The notes under the pieces were generated by a model that did no database searches, was not told the DNA's origin, and worked only from the letters and a program-made list of their open reading frames with translations. From positions 1 to 64,000 of the forward strand of contig CAJVPJ010000013.1 in assembly GCA_910592205.1 (NCBI GenBank): DNA of 64,000 nt. Reading direction: 5' to 3'. Made by a program: the position numbers and the translations under genes. The DNA comes from Paraglomus occultum (taxonomy: Eukaryota > Glomeromycota > Glomeromycetes > Paraglomerales > Paraglomeraceae). Of the stretch, positions 33,490 through 44,900 are shown piece after piece; position 1 is the first letter of the stretch; each line of letters starts with the position of its first letter.

Positions 33490-35260
33490 ATAATGATTCG
33501 ATCGACATGTTACATGTCAGGCTTTTAAATATTTCACTTTCTGATTTAAATGTGGCTGTCTCTTTTCCCCAGAAATATTATTAGAAAGCTTGCGTTATGG
33601 GAATTGTATTTATTCTGATTGTACGATTCAATCAAACGCTTCTGTCAATTCTATCTAAGTTTGATTTAGTAGTGAATAGTAATAACGGCACTAAAATGCT
33701 CAGAAGTATTGACCTAAAGGAGTAACGTGAGCGTCTCATATTCGAAATAAAATATCACACTTTACTCTCATTATAAAAGTTGCAACAAGTACACAACGAT
33801 ACGCTCAAATCCACGCGTTTACGCTTATTGTGTTGTAGTTTAACGAAATAAATTGCTAGGGATAAATCAAATACTCATTCTTTGAATTATCCTTGCCAGA
33901 AACATCTTTTTTTTTTATCTCACAAAACCTGCAAACTCTGCTTTAATTCTTACATGTATACAAAATGTTTTGTGTGCTAAATTTTTATTTTTTCTTAGAT
34001 TTTTACACCACTTTGGTCATTTTGCTGGTGCTAATCTGTCGCTGGGTTTGAACGATAGCTGGACAAATAGAATATTCTAACAATCGAAAGCGTTAACTCT
34101 ATAGGCAATCAATGCCAAACTGTTTCCAGATGACTACTGACTTCTTTGCTTTTGATATTTTCTTTGTGTCTTTGTACTTTTGTCTACAAAATAATGTAAA
34201 CAGTATGGACAACTTTTCACTGGTTTTATATAATCGTCAAATGCATCTGCTGTTAGAAACGGATCCAATAGCTAATGAACAAACAATAACCTTGCAGATA
34301 AACTGTTCTCTTCGATCTTTTGCTTAGATATTCACTAGTGTAATACATAGCTTTTTTGAGCATCAAGTTGGATGATACACAGTGCAAGTCGACATCAGAT
34401 TGTCAATACAAAAAACGGCTTTTGTAGTATGGTACATGTATTAACACCGAGTTAATACATTTGTTAGAAGGTTGATATTTGTTCCAAAGTTATTCTAAAT
34501 TTATCGTCATTTTGTTTAATGCTGAGGCTTGGTTGACTCTCAGCTTTCCGATACGTTCAGCGAATATTAGATACTCGGTATAAAAGTCATAGTCTCATTA
34601 ATTGTTGGTGACCCCCTTATTATTATGGATATACACAATAAAGTTCGGTTTAACAAAGATAGCTTACATATGTTTAGCTTCCGATTCAACAAATATACTT
34701 TAAAAATTCTAATATAATTAGGCTACCTATTTTTTGCAATCAAGTTACTACTGCATGATGGTACACCTCCCGAGAGTAAAGGCACGAGTCGTAAACTTTG
34801 GAGGTAGTTTTCCAGTTAAAAACGAAGAATGATGTAAGAGCGAAAATTTCTACGAGGCGAAAGGCAGTAAAAACACTCTATAACAATAAGGCAATCGGAC
34901 AAAATAAGTACCAGATAAAAAATAAAGTTTCTGCTTGTTTAAATATTGATTACGTTAGAAAAAAGTTGTAAGCACTCGAACGAAAATGGATTTAAAAAAT
35001 TCGTCGAAATAACCATCATTATTAATAAATGGCAAATGATTGGACAAGGTGAAATTCGTCGTTACACGGAGCTTCGCAGATTACAATATGAACTATAAAT
35101 TATGTTCTTGGTTAGTCCAAAGAAGAAGAAATAAAGTACAACACTAATCAAACCTCCGTTATATATTTGGGTCGTCAAAAATCTAAACCCTGAAAGTTTA
35201 TTTAGGCATACAAAATAATTGATAACCCTCAATTCAATTCCTTCAAATAATGTTCAAAAT
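33490..35260. other. Intergenic, nothing recognised
   Basis: About 1.8 kb of AT-rich sequence between the MITE and RBM18. Short open frames (for example around 34112-34327) have no motif or splice support. Confidence 0.4.
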
Positions 35261-36357
35261 ATGACACAAGATTCAACAAAGGTGAGCTAATGCTTGTTAC
35301 CTCTTGAGCGAGTTCTTAGTACTGGCATTCATCCTACACTCAATAACACAGCTCGACGACAAGCGCTTATATATCGGGAATCTGGATGCTGCAGTTGACG
35401 AGTAAGTATAGCACTGTATATACTTTCGCGGTTATTTGTTGGGCTCTATTTAAACTTGGTAGACATTCTTATCCCCGCTAGATACACAATAGTAAAATTG
35501 TTTGAGCCATATGGAAAGATCACACATCTCGACTACTTATTTCATAAAAGTGGTCCTCGTCGAGGTCAACCTCGAGGGTACTGTTTTTTAGAATACAGTC
35601 GCAAAGAGGTTGGTGTTTGTTTCTATGCAGGAAAGATTGTATTCTCCATTTCATAATCTTTGTCGTTCTAATATGCTCCTTTTGATTTATTATATATTCT
35701 TGGCTATGATTCGGCACCAGGAAGCTTTGAAAGCCATGACAGCTATGCATTCAAAGGTTATCAAAGGTCGCCCCTTGATTGTAACCTTTGCATATGCGGT
35801 TTGTATTAATTAATTAATATATCTTGTTCTTTAATCTGTTATAAAAAGACGTGCTTAACAATGAGAAAAATTACTCTGCTTTTAGACATCTCATAACAAT
35901 GAAGACGGTCAACTTGGATCCTCAAATAAACGAACAACAATCGCCAACAACCGTCCAACTACCATATCACTACTAAAAGCAAACAAGATGCTTCATGCTA
36001 GGTACTCGATTCTACAACGATTACGTTTCTGTTGTTCAATGTTGCTTATAAATTTCATCTTTGTCACTCCGCAGCACTAACGCAAAGATCCAAGCACTTG
36101 AACGTAAGCTTGCTCAAATGCAACAACAGAAACCGAAAGAGCTGAGCGAATCCAAGAACTCGTCAAAACTTTCGGAAAAAGAAGAAAAAATTCATCATTT
36201 TTCCAATAATCGGCCGGCTTCGATGAAAATGTCAGCGGTAGATGACCATGCTTCGCAGTCGTCAACCCGAGCGTCGAGGAGCCGTTCTGACGCGGAGGTA
36301 AAAGATAGCGGACAGAGATATCGGCCATACTCTGTTCCAAGAAAGAAACATGAATAA
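35261..36357 (+). CDS. RBM18: RNA-binding protein, RBM18-like (single RRM)
   Basis: Six exons, 35261-35281, 35352-35401, 35482-35608, 35721-35798, 35886-36001, 36075-36357; 224 aa with agreeing phases. One RRM covers about residues 10-92: RNP2 RLYIGNL, LFEPYGKITHLDYLFHKSG, PRRGQPRGYCFLEY (RNP1) and GRPLIVTFAYA. The unusual 'LFHKSGxxxGQPRGYCF' insert is the signature of RBM18. Behind the RRM comes ISLLKANKMLHAST, then AKIQALERKLAQMQ, matching the helix of animal RBM18, and a basic Ser-rich tail (YRPYSVPRKKHE). RBM18 is a little-studied nuclear RNA-binding protein; its RNA targets are not known. The first exon holds seven codons. Confidence 0.9.
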
Positions 36358-37098
36358 AGGTTAGGTAAGGTGAACTCAATTTAATCGAACCAAGTTATAC
36401 TAGCAGAACAAGCATTTGGAGTAGCTCTTTGATGTTCCTTTATGGGGAAGATATTTATCACTAGATATCGAAACGATACGTTTGATAATGCAGTAAGTGA
36501 AATCTATAACTTTCCTAATAACTGAAGGACTCATTGTTGGTATCTTTTTGCTAGGCCTGCATTGTAAAAAAAGTTTAACTAAAAAGAATCGTAAAAAGGA
36601 ATTCCTTGCTTTCTGTTAGAATTGAATCAATCAAGTGCGTCAGTAATGCAATATCAGGTCATATACAATCGTTGACTTTAATTACAATAATACCAGGACG
36701 CGCTTGTTTTTAAAATGTTGTTTTATTTCGAACAAGACTTTTCCCTTTGTCAATAGTTGTGATTTAGCTCATTAGGTTAGCCTTGTTTCTGCTGACTGGA
36801 GATCGTCCAGTCATAATTGAAATACAGCGTTAGATGCATGGATGTAAAAACTTTATAATATTTATTAGACCGGCAGACTATATTACCACACCATTAATAA
36901 GGATTTATAAAGGTCCTGAGAGATACACTTTTAAACAGATGTTTCTCTGTTCATTGACGTGAATAATAGAAGATTTTTCATGAAATGATCTTAACCAGAG
37001 GGCGAGTTAATCCTACCGAATCTGATAATAATTGACAAATTCATGTATTGTTAAGTTAGATACGCTTAGCATATTCCAAACAAACAGTCTGTCCATCG
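36358..37098. other. Intergenic between convergent RBM18 and TIM44
   Basis: 3' flanks of RBM18 (+) and TIM44 (-). An alternative TIM44 ending would extend into 37018-37098. Nothing else recognised. Confidence 0.4.
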
Positions 37099-39275
37099 TT
37101 ATGCAGCTTGTTGCAAAACCTGAAATTTAGTAATGGCTATACATCTATTATACATTAGGATCACGCATTTGACTTTGAATACGCAACTCAATAGTCAAAG
37201 TTATTAATGTCTTCGCTCGTCTTTTGCAATGCTCATTCTCTAATCTCATTTTTACCATATTAACTTTTGCGAACCATGCTTGGCCATGTCTAAATTTAGC
37301 AAAGTGTGAGCTTATTAGTATATATGAATACTTCTCTAGGCAGCAAAAAGTTTCCGCTTTAACCTTTCATCCAATGTTTACAGTCACTAAGTTCACTTAC
37401 CCAATACCTTCCATCCATTCGTAATGGGATCTCCAATCCGACTTTCCTCTTTCGTCAGAACACACGCATACGTTACTTGGTCAATCTGGTCTTCCCTCCC
37501 TTCTACTATTTCGTTTGTTGATATGCTACGAAACACTATCACTTCCTGCGCCGAGAATGTTATCACTAAGACTGGTATATCATTTTCTAGTATCTTGGCT
37601 GTGAACAACTATTTTTTGAGAGTGTGTTAATTAAAAAAAGAATCCGTGCTGCGGAAAATCGTATGTGTGCACTCATTACCTCTACATCTCGGATATCGAG
37701 TACTCTGCAATCGCTCAAAAGGCCATCTTTTGTTTGAGCTGCGATGCCATGTGTGAGAACGTTATAAGCCTATATCCAATATACGAGAGCAATTAGATAA
37801 ACCAGATTGCAACAAAAAAAAATATAATCAATTGTCGCTCACCGCCTCTGAACACCATTGTTTCAGCGTTTCCGTATCCCCTTTCAAGTAGGCCTCAATT
37901 AATTCCGGTACAATGTACTGTCGCGCTTCTCTCATAAAATATTCTAAATTGAAGCTAGGATCTATTGCTTTTAACTGTGATAAGGCTTGCGCTGTTTCTG
38001 TCTCGGCAAAGAAAGATCCTTTAATGAAATGGTTTAGAACTTTTTAGTCAATAGTTAAAGATCAGACGATTGACCAGCAGAAGCGAATAAGATTGAATAA
38101 ATCACCAAATTTATCGTTAATACTATCGGTCACGCGTCGAGAATAAGATATGAGAATGTTATCACTATTTTCATAGTCACTTTTCAGTCTAAACAAGACT
38201 TTCTCGATAAAAATAAAGAAAGAAAAATGAGTAATCTTCTTCCTTCTTGAAGTCACGGGAAGTCACGAAATAGCCTATATCAAACCTTGTATTACAGGGT
38301 TATTCTCTTTAAATCGATTCCAGCTCTCTTTCCATTTTGAATCTTTATGAAGCACGACGGCTTGTCCGGCACTTACAAAGACAAAATGAATTCACGATAA
38401 GTATATGATGACCTTAATAAAAATGTTGAATGTCAATAACGCATCTATAATATACTTAACACTTTGTAAGTCTGCTACTTACTTGGGATCTTCCGCAACC
38501 CGATGCTCGCTTGTATTAATTTCACGTGCAGCTTCCTCACGCATACTTCGTCGTGTCTCTTTATCAATAAATCCAGAGTATCGTGCTGAATTGTCTTTAA
38601 CTGTCTCTTTTATCGAATCGCGGACGGTCGAATACACCTTGGTTTGTCGTAGCGGTTCGGTGGTTGAAGAGACTTGTGACGAGACCTTCTCGGTAAACAA
38701 AGATATCTGTTGGGGTAGAATTATTTTGATTAGATTATGACAACATGTATAAAAAAGCTAATCAATTTGTATGACCTTCTCACGGCTCTCTTTGATAAAT
38801 TCGTTTCCGCCAACTTCGTGTATGGCCTCGGATACCGATAATCCTATTTTTCCAGCAGATTTCTTGATGTCCTCAACTGAAGCCTTGATTTTCTCCGTCC
38901 CGATACTCGCGGTTGCATCAGCACCTTCCTGATTCAATAAATTGATCGATAACTTTGGTTGAGGTACAGTATGGGGTATATTGACTCAACCACGACCAAA
39001 TCGTTCACCTTTGCTTTATTATACAGCTCCTTTGCTTTCTTCATAGCTTCTAACTCGGCAAGCTTATCCGTTTCCTCTTGCAGTAATTTGACATTCTGCT
39101 GAAATTCCTTATTTTCCCCAACTTGTGTTTTTATTGAATCGATAAACTTGGCAAGCGGACTGACATGTCGTCGGGGTAGCGTGTATAATCGAGGAACCAG
39201 TCTCGTGCTTGGCCGTGAAGACGCCAAAAAACCATTATTTGTTATAGAGCGGGTTAACAACCTCCAGGTAGTCAT
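37099..39275 (-). CDS. TIM44: Mitochondrial import motor subunit Tim44
   Basis: Nine exons: 39275-38991, 38928-38776, 38706-38483, 38371-38286, 38198-38106, 38018-37843, 37769-37680, 37608-37408, 37119-37099; 442 aa, close to the family size. Tim44 anchors mtHsp70 to the TIM23 channel on the matrix side. The N-terminus is an Arg-rich presequence (TRLVPRLYTLPRRH). Coiled segments follow (NVKLLQEETDKLAELEAMKK). AVVLHKDSKWKESWNRFKEN, VLFRLKSDYENSDNILIS, SFFAETETAQALSQLKAIDP, FNLEYFMREARQYIVPELIE and LKGDTETLKQWCSEAAYNVL are Tim44 motifs. The lipid-binding C-terminal domain ends ITNGWKVLQQAA. The last exon has six codons plus stop, using a GTATTG donor. If the nearby GTAAGT donor (37400) is used, the C-terminus becomes about 28 residues longer and stops near 37018; I prefer the short form. 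The exon 4/5 splice sites are weak but family conservation supports them. Confidence 0.9.
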
Positions 39276-41947
39276 TGTACTCTTTGACAGACAAACTAGC
39301 GAAATGTGAAAAATTTATAGTTTATGATCAATGTTACACCATGTACATATAGATCAAAATGACCATTATAAATTACGTAAAGAGCGAATTCATTACATAC
39401 GTAGTATATCGATAAATTCGTTAACTAACGTTTAATGTTTTACGTCAAGAGATCAAAGTCGTATATCCATCAATTCTTGGTCCGATTCAATACAGTATTA
39501 CGCTTCATCTTTTGTACTGTACGAGAATTCGACTTCTATTACAGCTGTGAGATAAGGTTATGCGAATTATTGTAATAGGCAATAAACAAAGTCTTCATCG
39601 ATCGTACTGTTTTTCTATCCGATCGAACGTCCATTAGTTAAAGTTTGTGTATTATTGATACTTTATTCTTATACGTTAATAATGAATGTAAATACTCTTT
39701 TAGCATATTAAATTAACGCTTCTATAAAGAACTCAAATACTATAAATTCATTCGCGTTCACAGTGGAAAGCTGGCAGATTCTTATCCATGCCTGACTTGA
39801 ATGCCACGGACTAGTTCTGAGTTGTTGCCATTATAATAGTTTTCCAAATAGGACATAGAAAAGAGTTCTGCTAACACTTATTGAAAAAAATCTCGCAAGT
39901 TTGTATTATATGTCGGTGGCGCGATTAAGAAAAAGATGCAGAACTGGAAACAATACATCTCGAAACGAGTAATCCGAATTAAAGCCATGCGACAGCCTGA
40001 TCACAAATGATTTTCTAAATTTCTATTTGACACTGCTAGAATTTCAATATTTTTGGGAAAAGCAGAGATTATCGATATACCCTCGTGCGTAGTTTTGCTG
40101 GTATAATAATATCCCGTTTAGAAGTAGTAATAAACACATTGCGATTCTCCTCGCTTCGCCAAGAAATTATAAACGCGATGGCGGGATCAGCTTAAGTGAC
40201 ATGAACCAACACCATAAGACGGTAAGAAGTTATTAATATGATGAACATTTACATTATCATCTTTACCCTTTAACAAGGATGGAATCCTTTCTGGTATAAT
40301 CTTTTGGATCCGGAAGTTTAACATTTTGTTTATATAAATCGGAATTAATTAATAAAAGTTAAAGGCATTCTGACTCGATATTTACCAGGTTGGGCATCAA
40401 GGTGTAATTATTATAGAAATACGTTTATAAATTATACACCAATTGTTGGGAACTAATATAATACATTATTGCGACTGTAATTTATTTTTTCCAGCTAATG
40501 CTACAAATGCAAATTGTCAGCTGTTATTTCTTGACTTCCCTGCTTTGACAATGTATTTACGCTCGCGTCACTAAAAAATTTTCGTTTTTCTCATGGTCAG
40601 GAATGCTTGTTCGCTTTTGCGGATTGCCTTGCCCAACGGTTAGATACAGATTTTTATTTAAGTCTTCGATCGTGGTTATTATGAAAAATATAATAATAAG
40701 ACTGCTAGATGCAAGGGAGCAAAAAATATAATAATGATTATAATCTGCACAATTAGAAATGTGATTAGCTACAACAATGGCAACATACACAGTAACAAGA
40801 CGCGGTTACCTATTAAGTTAATGTTTTTTTGATTCAATTATAGGGTGGCAATATCATTTGGCTTGGCGTATCCTAAAAATAGAGTCTCGCATAGATAACA
40901 CCTGTTTCGTTATCACGAATAAAAATAGTTTCGGAAAGTGATACATCGCGAATCCGGTTTATTGTTCTCCAAGTTTGGAGATCATTTAGAAGAAGTAGTG
41001 CGTTACTGCTACTTTATTTTAACTAGTTGCTGGATCTTTTCATCGTAAGCGGGTCCATTAGATCAACGCATCAAGAACTGAAAACGAATTTTGATGCCAT
41101 TATTGATAAACTTTCTTATTCATACCAAATTGAGAACCATTGTACTTTATTCTCAAACGACTAACAATATTTCTATCTCTCCTAGGGAATGATTTTATTC
41201 AAAAGTTCATGTTTGTAGTGGAATTACAAAGTGTCCGTTATACCAAATACTTCTGAATGCAACTAAATACACAACTAAATACAAGCAGCTATTGGTAACT
41301 GCAAATGTGTCAGCTGACACCGAATTTCCCCCCTAATCAAATTAGTTCTCTTTCTTTGCTCTCTCTCTATTCACAGAAATTCCAGGGTCAAACTATTAAG
41401 TGTCGAATACCACCATCAGAGCAGACGTTTTTGCGACGTCCTTTTCCCTTGTCCCTAGACCTTCATTCATAGTCATCCAACTTTTTTTATCTCAATTCAC
41501 ATCAATGATGCCGATTATGATACTGCAAAGATAGCAAAACAGAGACCAATAATGGAAATGTATATAAAAAGGGAAAGAAAGAGAACACTGTTAACATTGC
41601 ACAAGTCCAACATGTTAGATTCCTATATACTCTCTCTTTCCCTGGTATCCTTCTGGTCCTTCAGCCTAGCATATTGCTGGCAAATGTGAACTAAACTGGG
41701 CTTAAATTCTGAAATTTGAATATAAATGACAAATATTGGGAAGACATGATTTTACAGGTTCGCAGAGCTCAAAATTATTGTTTTCATTCTCTTTCACATT
41801 TATCCACACACCCTCTATTGCCACATCATTATTATTGCTAGCTATTTCACACCAGCCAAGCTCCTTCCGTGTCATTCCCAAATCCATTTACAAGTTCCAT
41901 TTACACTACCGAAATCCAATCAATTCACCTGACTCCGTGTTCATAAT
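39276..41947. other. 2.7-kb intergenic region
   Basis: Divergent side of TIM44 and the 3' flank of the homeodomain/PNUTS-like gene. Short frames (40557-40790 -, 41736-42011 +) show no known motif; the second overlaps the last exon of the next gene in antisense. No gene called. Confidence 0.4.
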
Positions 41948-44900
41948 CTACCCTGAATACACTCTCCCAGCGCTTACCTTGCGACCACGTATGTTACGGC
42001 GGTCATCATGAGATTGCCAGTCGAGTGGACGAGCGTCCTGTGGCGGTTGTGTCGATGGTGGCTATGGAATGCGAGGGATGAATGACAAGTGCAAAATTAA
42101 TGGGAGTCTCTATTGATCTCTAATGTTGGATAGTCACCCAAACACTAAACGTTGACCCCCAATATAGTTGAATCTTTCATCTGCTAACCTGTAGATGATG
42201 CCCAGGAGGCGGTGGTAGGGGAGTCGTGGCACCATAATGCATTCCTACTGAATGCGACCCACCGTGTGGAGGCGGGATGTTGTATTCGCCATGCGGTATT
42301 TGGTGAGGATGATGAAACATCATCGATCGTCCATCGTGCCATTCTCCTTGTTGTGGTGGCGGAGGGGGTAGGGGTGGTTGTTGTAGTGGAGGTTGCAGCG
42401 GAGGCTGTAGAGGCGGTTGAAGAGGTGGTTGTTGTAGAGGCGGCTGTTGTAACGGTGGCTGTAAGGGTGGTTGTTGTAGAGGCGGCTGTTGTAGATGTGG
42501 TTGTTGTAATGGGGGTTGTTGTAGCGGAGTTTGTTGTAACAGAGGTTGTTGTTGAGGATTGATCGAGAGAGATGGGATTTGTTCCATGGGATATATTGGG
42601 GGGATGTTCATGTTGAATAGTGGGTTTTGTTGAAAGTTGGAAATTTGGGATTGCATTTGTCGTAAGAGATCTAATTGCATTGGTTTGAATTTTAGTCGAG
42701 TAAGTGCAGCAGGTAAATTACTGTCCACCTGCGTGTCATTCTTAGTAGAGCACGACGAAATTAGTGTTAGTAACCGTCTTAGGCATCTGACATATTTAAT
42801 AAATCAAGCGAGTTACCTCTACCATGAGTGTCTGGTCTTCCAATGGAATTTCCTTGATATTAGCCTCATCTTCCATCAATATCTCACTAGGTTCAGCAGG
42901 ACTTTCTGGTATTTGAGACGGATTTATGTAGGTTTCTTCCAGAATGTGTCTAATTCTCTCTTCAAATAGTTTAGCCTCTTCGCTTTCACATACGGGTAAT
43001 TCGATATCATCGAAATGTATTTCTACAAAAGAGTGTATTCATAAGAGATTACAATTGATTGTTTTGCTTATATTACAGACAATGGAAATAATAAATAAGT
43101 AAAAATGTATTGTAGATTGATATATTTGTTTAATTTAGCTTATGTCTAAGAACTCATCTGAACAACATTTCTCGAACACTGCAATCTTAAATATTCTCAA
43201 GATTAATATAAAGCGGATCAAATACCCCTCTATAACATTGATAATAAGGACTAATCGTTATAAAAAAATATAACACAACTAATCAATACCACACATCTCT
43301 TCCACCAATAGCCGATTCGAGCCTGCCCGCCTATGCATCTTACGATTGACGCTCATCCTATGCCATCTACATTTTGCTCGACGAATGGTAGAGGACAGTT
43401 ATAGGAAAATATCAATCAGATTGGATGCATATGGGCAACCGGCAAGCAGCAACGTGGAAGAACGTTCGCATGATAATCGACAATTGACAGTCAATTGTCG
43501 ACTCATTCAGTTCCAAACCACTCGCTGGAAACCCGCGGTTTGATTCACCGTAAAATAATCAACCCGCATATCAATATACAAGTAATGCTTGTATTGTTAA
43601 GAAAGTGGTGGTTATGAGTGTAGTAGACCTCTCGTGATAATATGTACCTTTTGGTGGGTACCATTCGATGCTAGGTGATATACGAGCTCGTTTGAAAGCG
43701 GTAAGTCCCTCGTTCTTTTCCAGATCCCTTGCATTTCCGAATTGATGAGGTATCTCCGTTGCCGTTGACTATTGGAAATAAAGAGACAACATGTTAGATA
43801 AACCGATTCAGAAACAATCTTATAGGTGTGGAATAGTTCAATACGCTGTAGTCAACTCCAACATGGATTTTGAAACGCACTTCATCCCAAAAGCCAAAAC
43901 CTCACCTTACTCGCATCATCCATCTCGTCAACTTCAAAAATTCTGATACTTCTCAGTTCATTGTCCGGTGCAAACGTGACTCTCTTCCTCTTCTTTGGTT
44001 TATCTACATCCATCTTGTCAATATTACTAGTTGACATTTCAGAAGAGGACACTCCTACGGTACTAGATATAAAAGATGATGAAGCAGTAGATGACTCTTG
44101 TATCTTACTGCTGGCAAATGCACTCTCAAAAAATGTCCTAGCCGCCGATGAACTTGATTTATCTAACTGCTCCTGTTGATCAGTTAGTTTATTCGACGTC
44201 TCCTTATCGTTTCGACCTGTAGCGGGCGTCCAAGAGGCAATAAATGAAGACGATGTCGAAGGTATTGATGACTGAGTCGTAGCTTTGCCTGCTCGCGATG
44301 GAGCGAGTAATTCATCAAAAAATCCTTTGTTCGTTGTTGCGACAGCTTTAGTTCCATCTCGCGATCCCGTAGAAGATTGGGTCGGTCTTGTTTTGGATAT
44401 TATTTTTATGCTTGGCGGTGATGATTGTCCCGTCACGACTGGTTTCCGTAACGACTGAAGGAATAATACAAGAGATGAGTGGGAAATTGAATTATATCAA
44501 TGGGTACGAATGACTTGTATATACCTCTGGTGCAGGCCTTTTGGTAGATTGTGCTCTTTGGCGCAATGCTGGAATAGAGAATGAGGAATATGAAACTCAT
44601 TTTGATTACTGATGTTTATAGCAAGTCGATATTTACCTTCCAGATTATCCGGACTTGATTCACTCGTTAACGAGCTTCTAAATAATGGCAGGGTGACAAT
44701 CAATATATCAATCGACTTGTTAAAAATTTGCCTGATTCATTATGTTAATACTTACTGCGCTTTCTTCTGTGCATCTTCTGCTCGGCATAATCATGCAAAA
44801 ATGAACAATAACGAGGATATAGTACAAAAGTTAGTTCAACACATGCAGTATAACATTATTTATATTTGTCTACCGCACCTACTTACCTTCATCTCGAATC

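Noticed and set aside
41737-41947. Possible C-terminal CCCH zinc-finger exon of the PNUTS-like gene
   Set aside because: Searched by eye downstream on the minus strand; CEPVKSC..NICH spacing near 41720-41760 does not fit a CCCH finger and no clean phase-0 acceptor leads to one.
42212-42562. Plus-strand 116-aa frame rich in Val/Glu
   Set aside because: Antisense shadow of the Pro/Gln repeat in the PNUTS-like gene.
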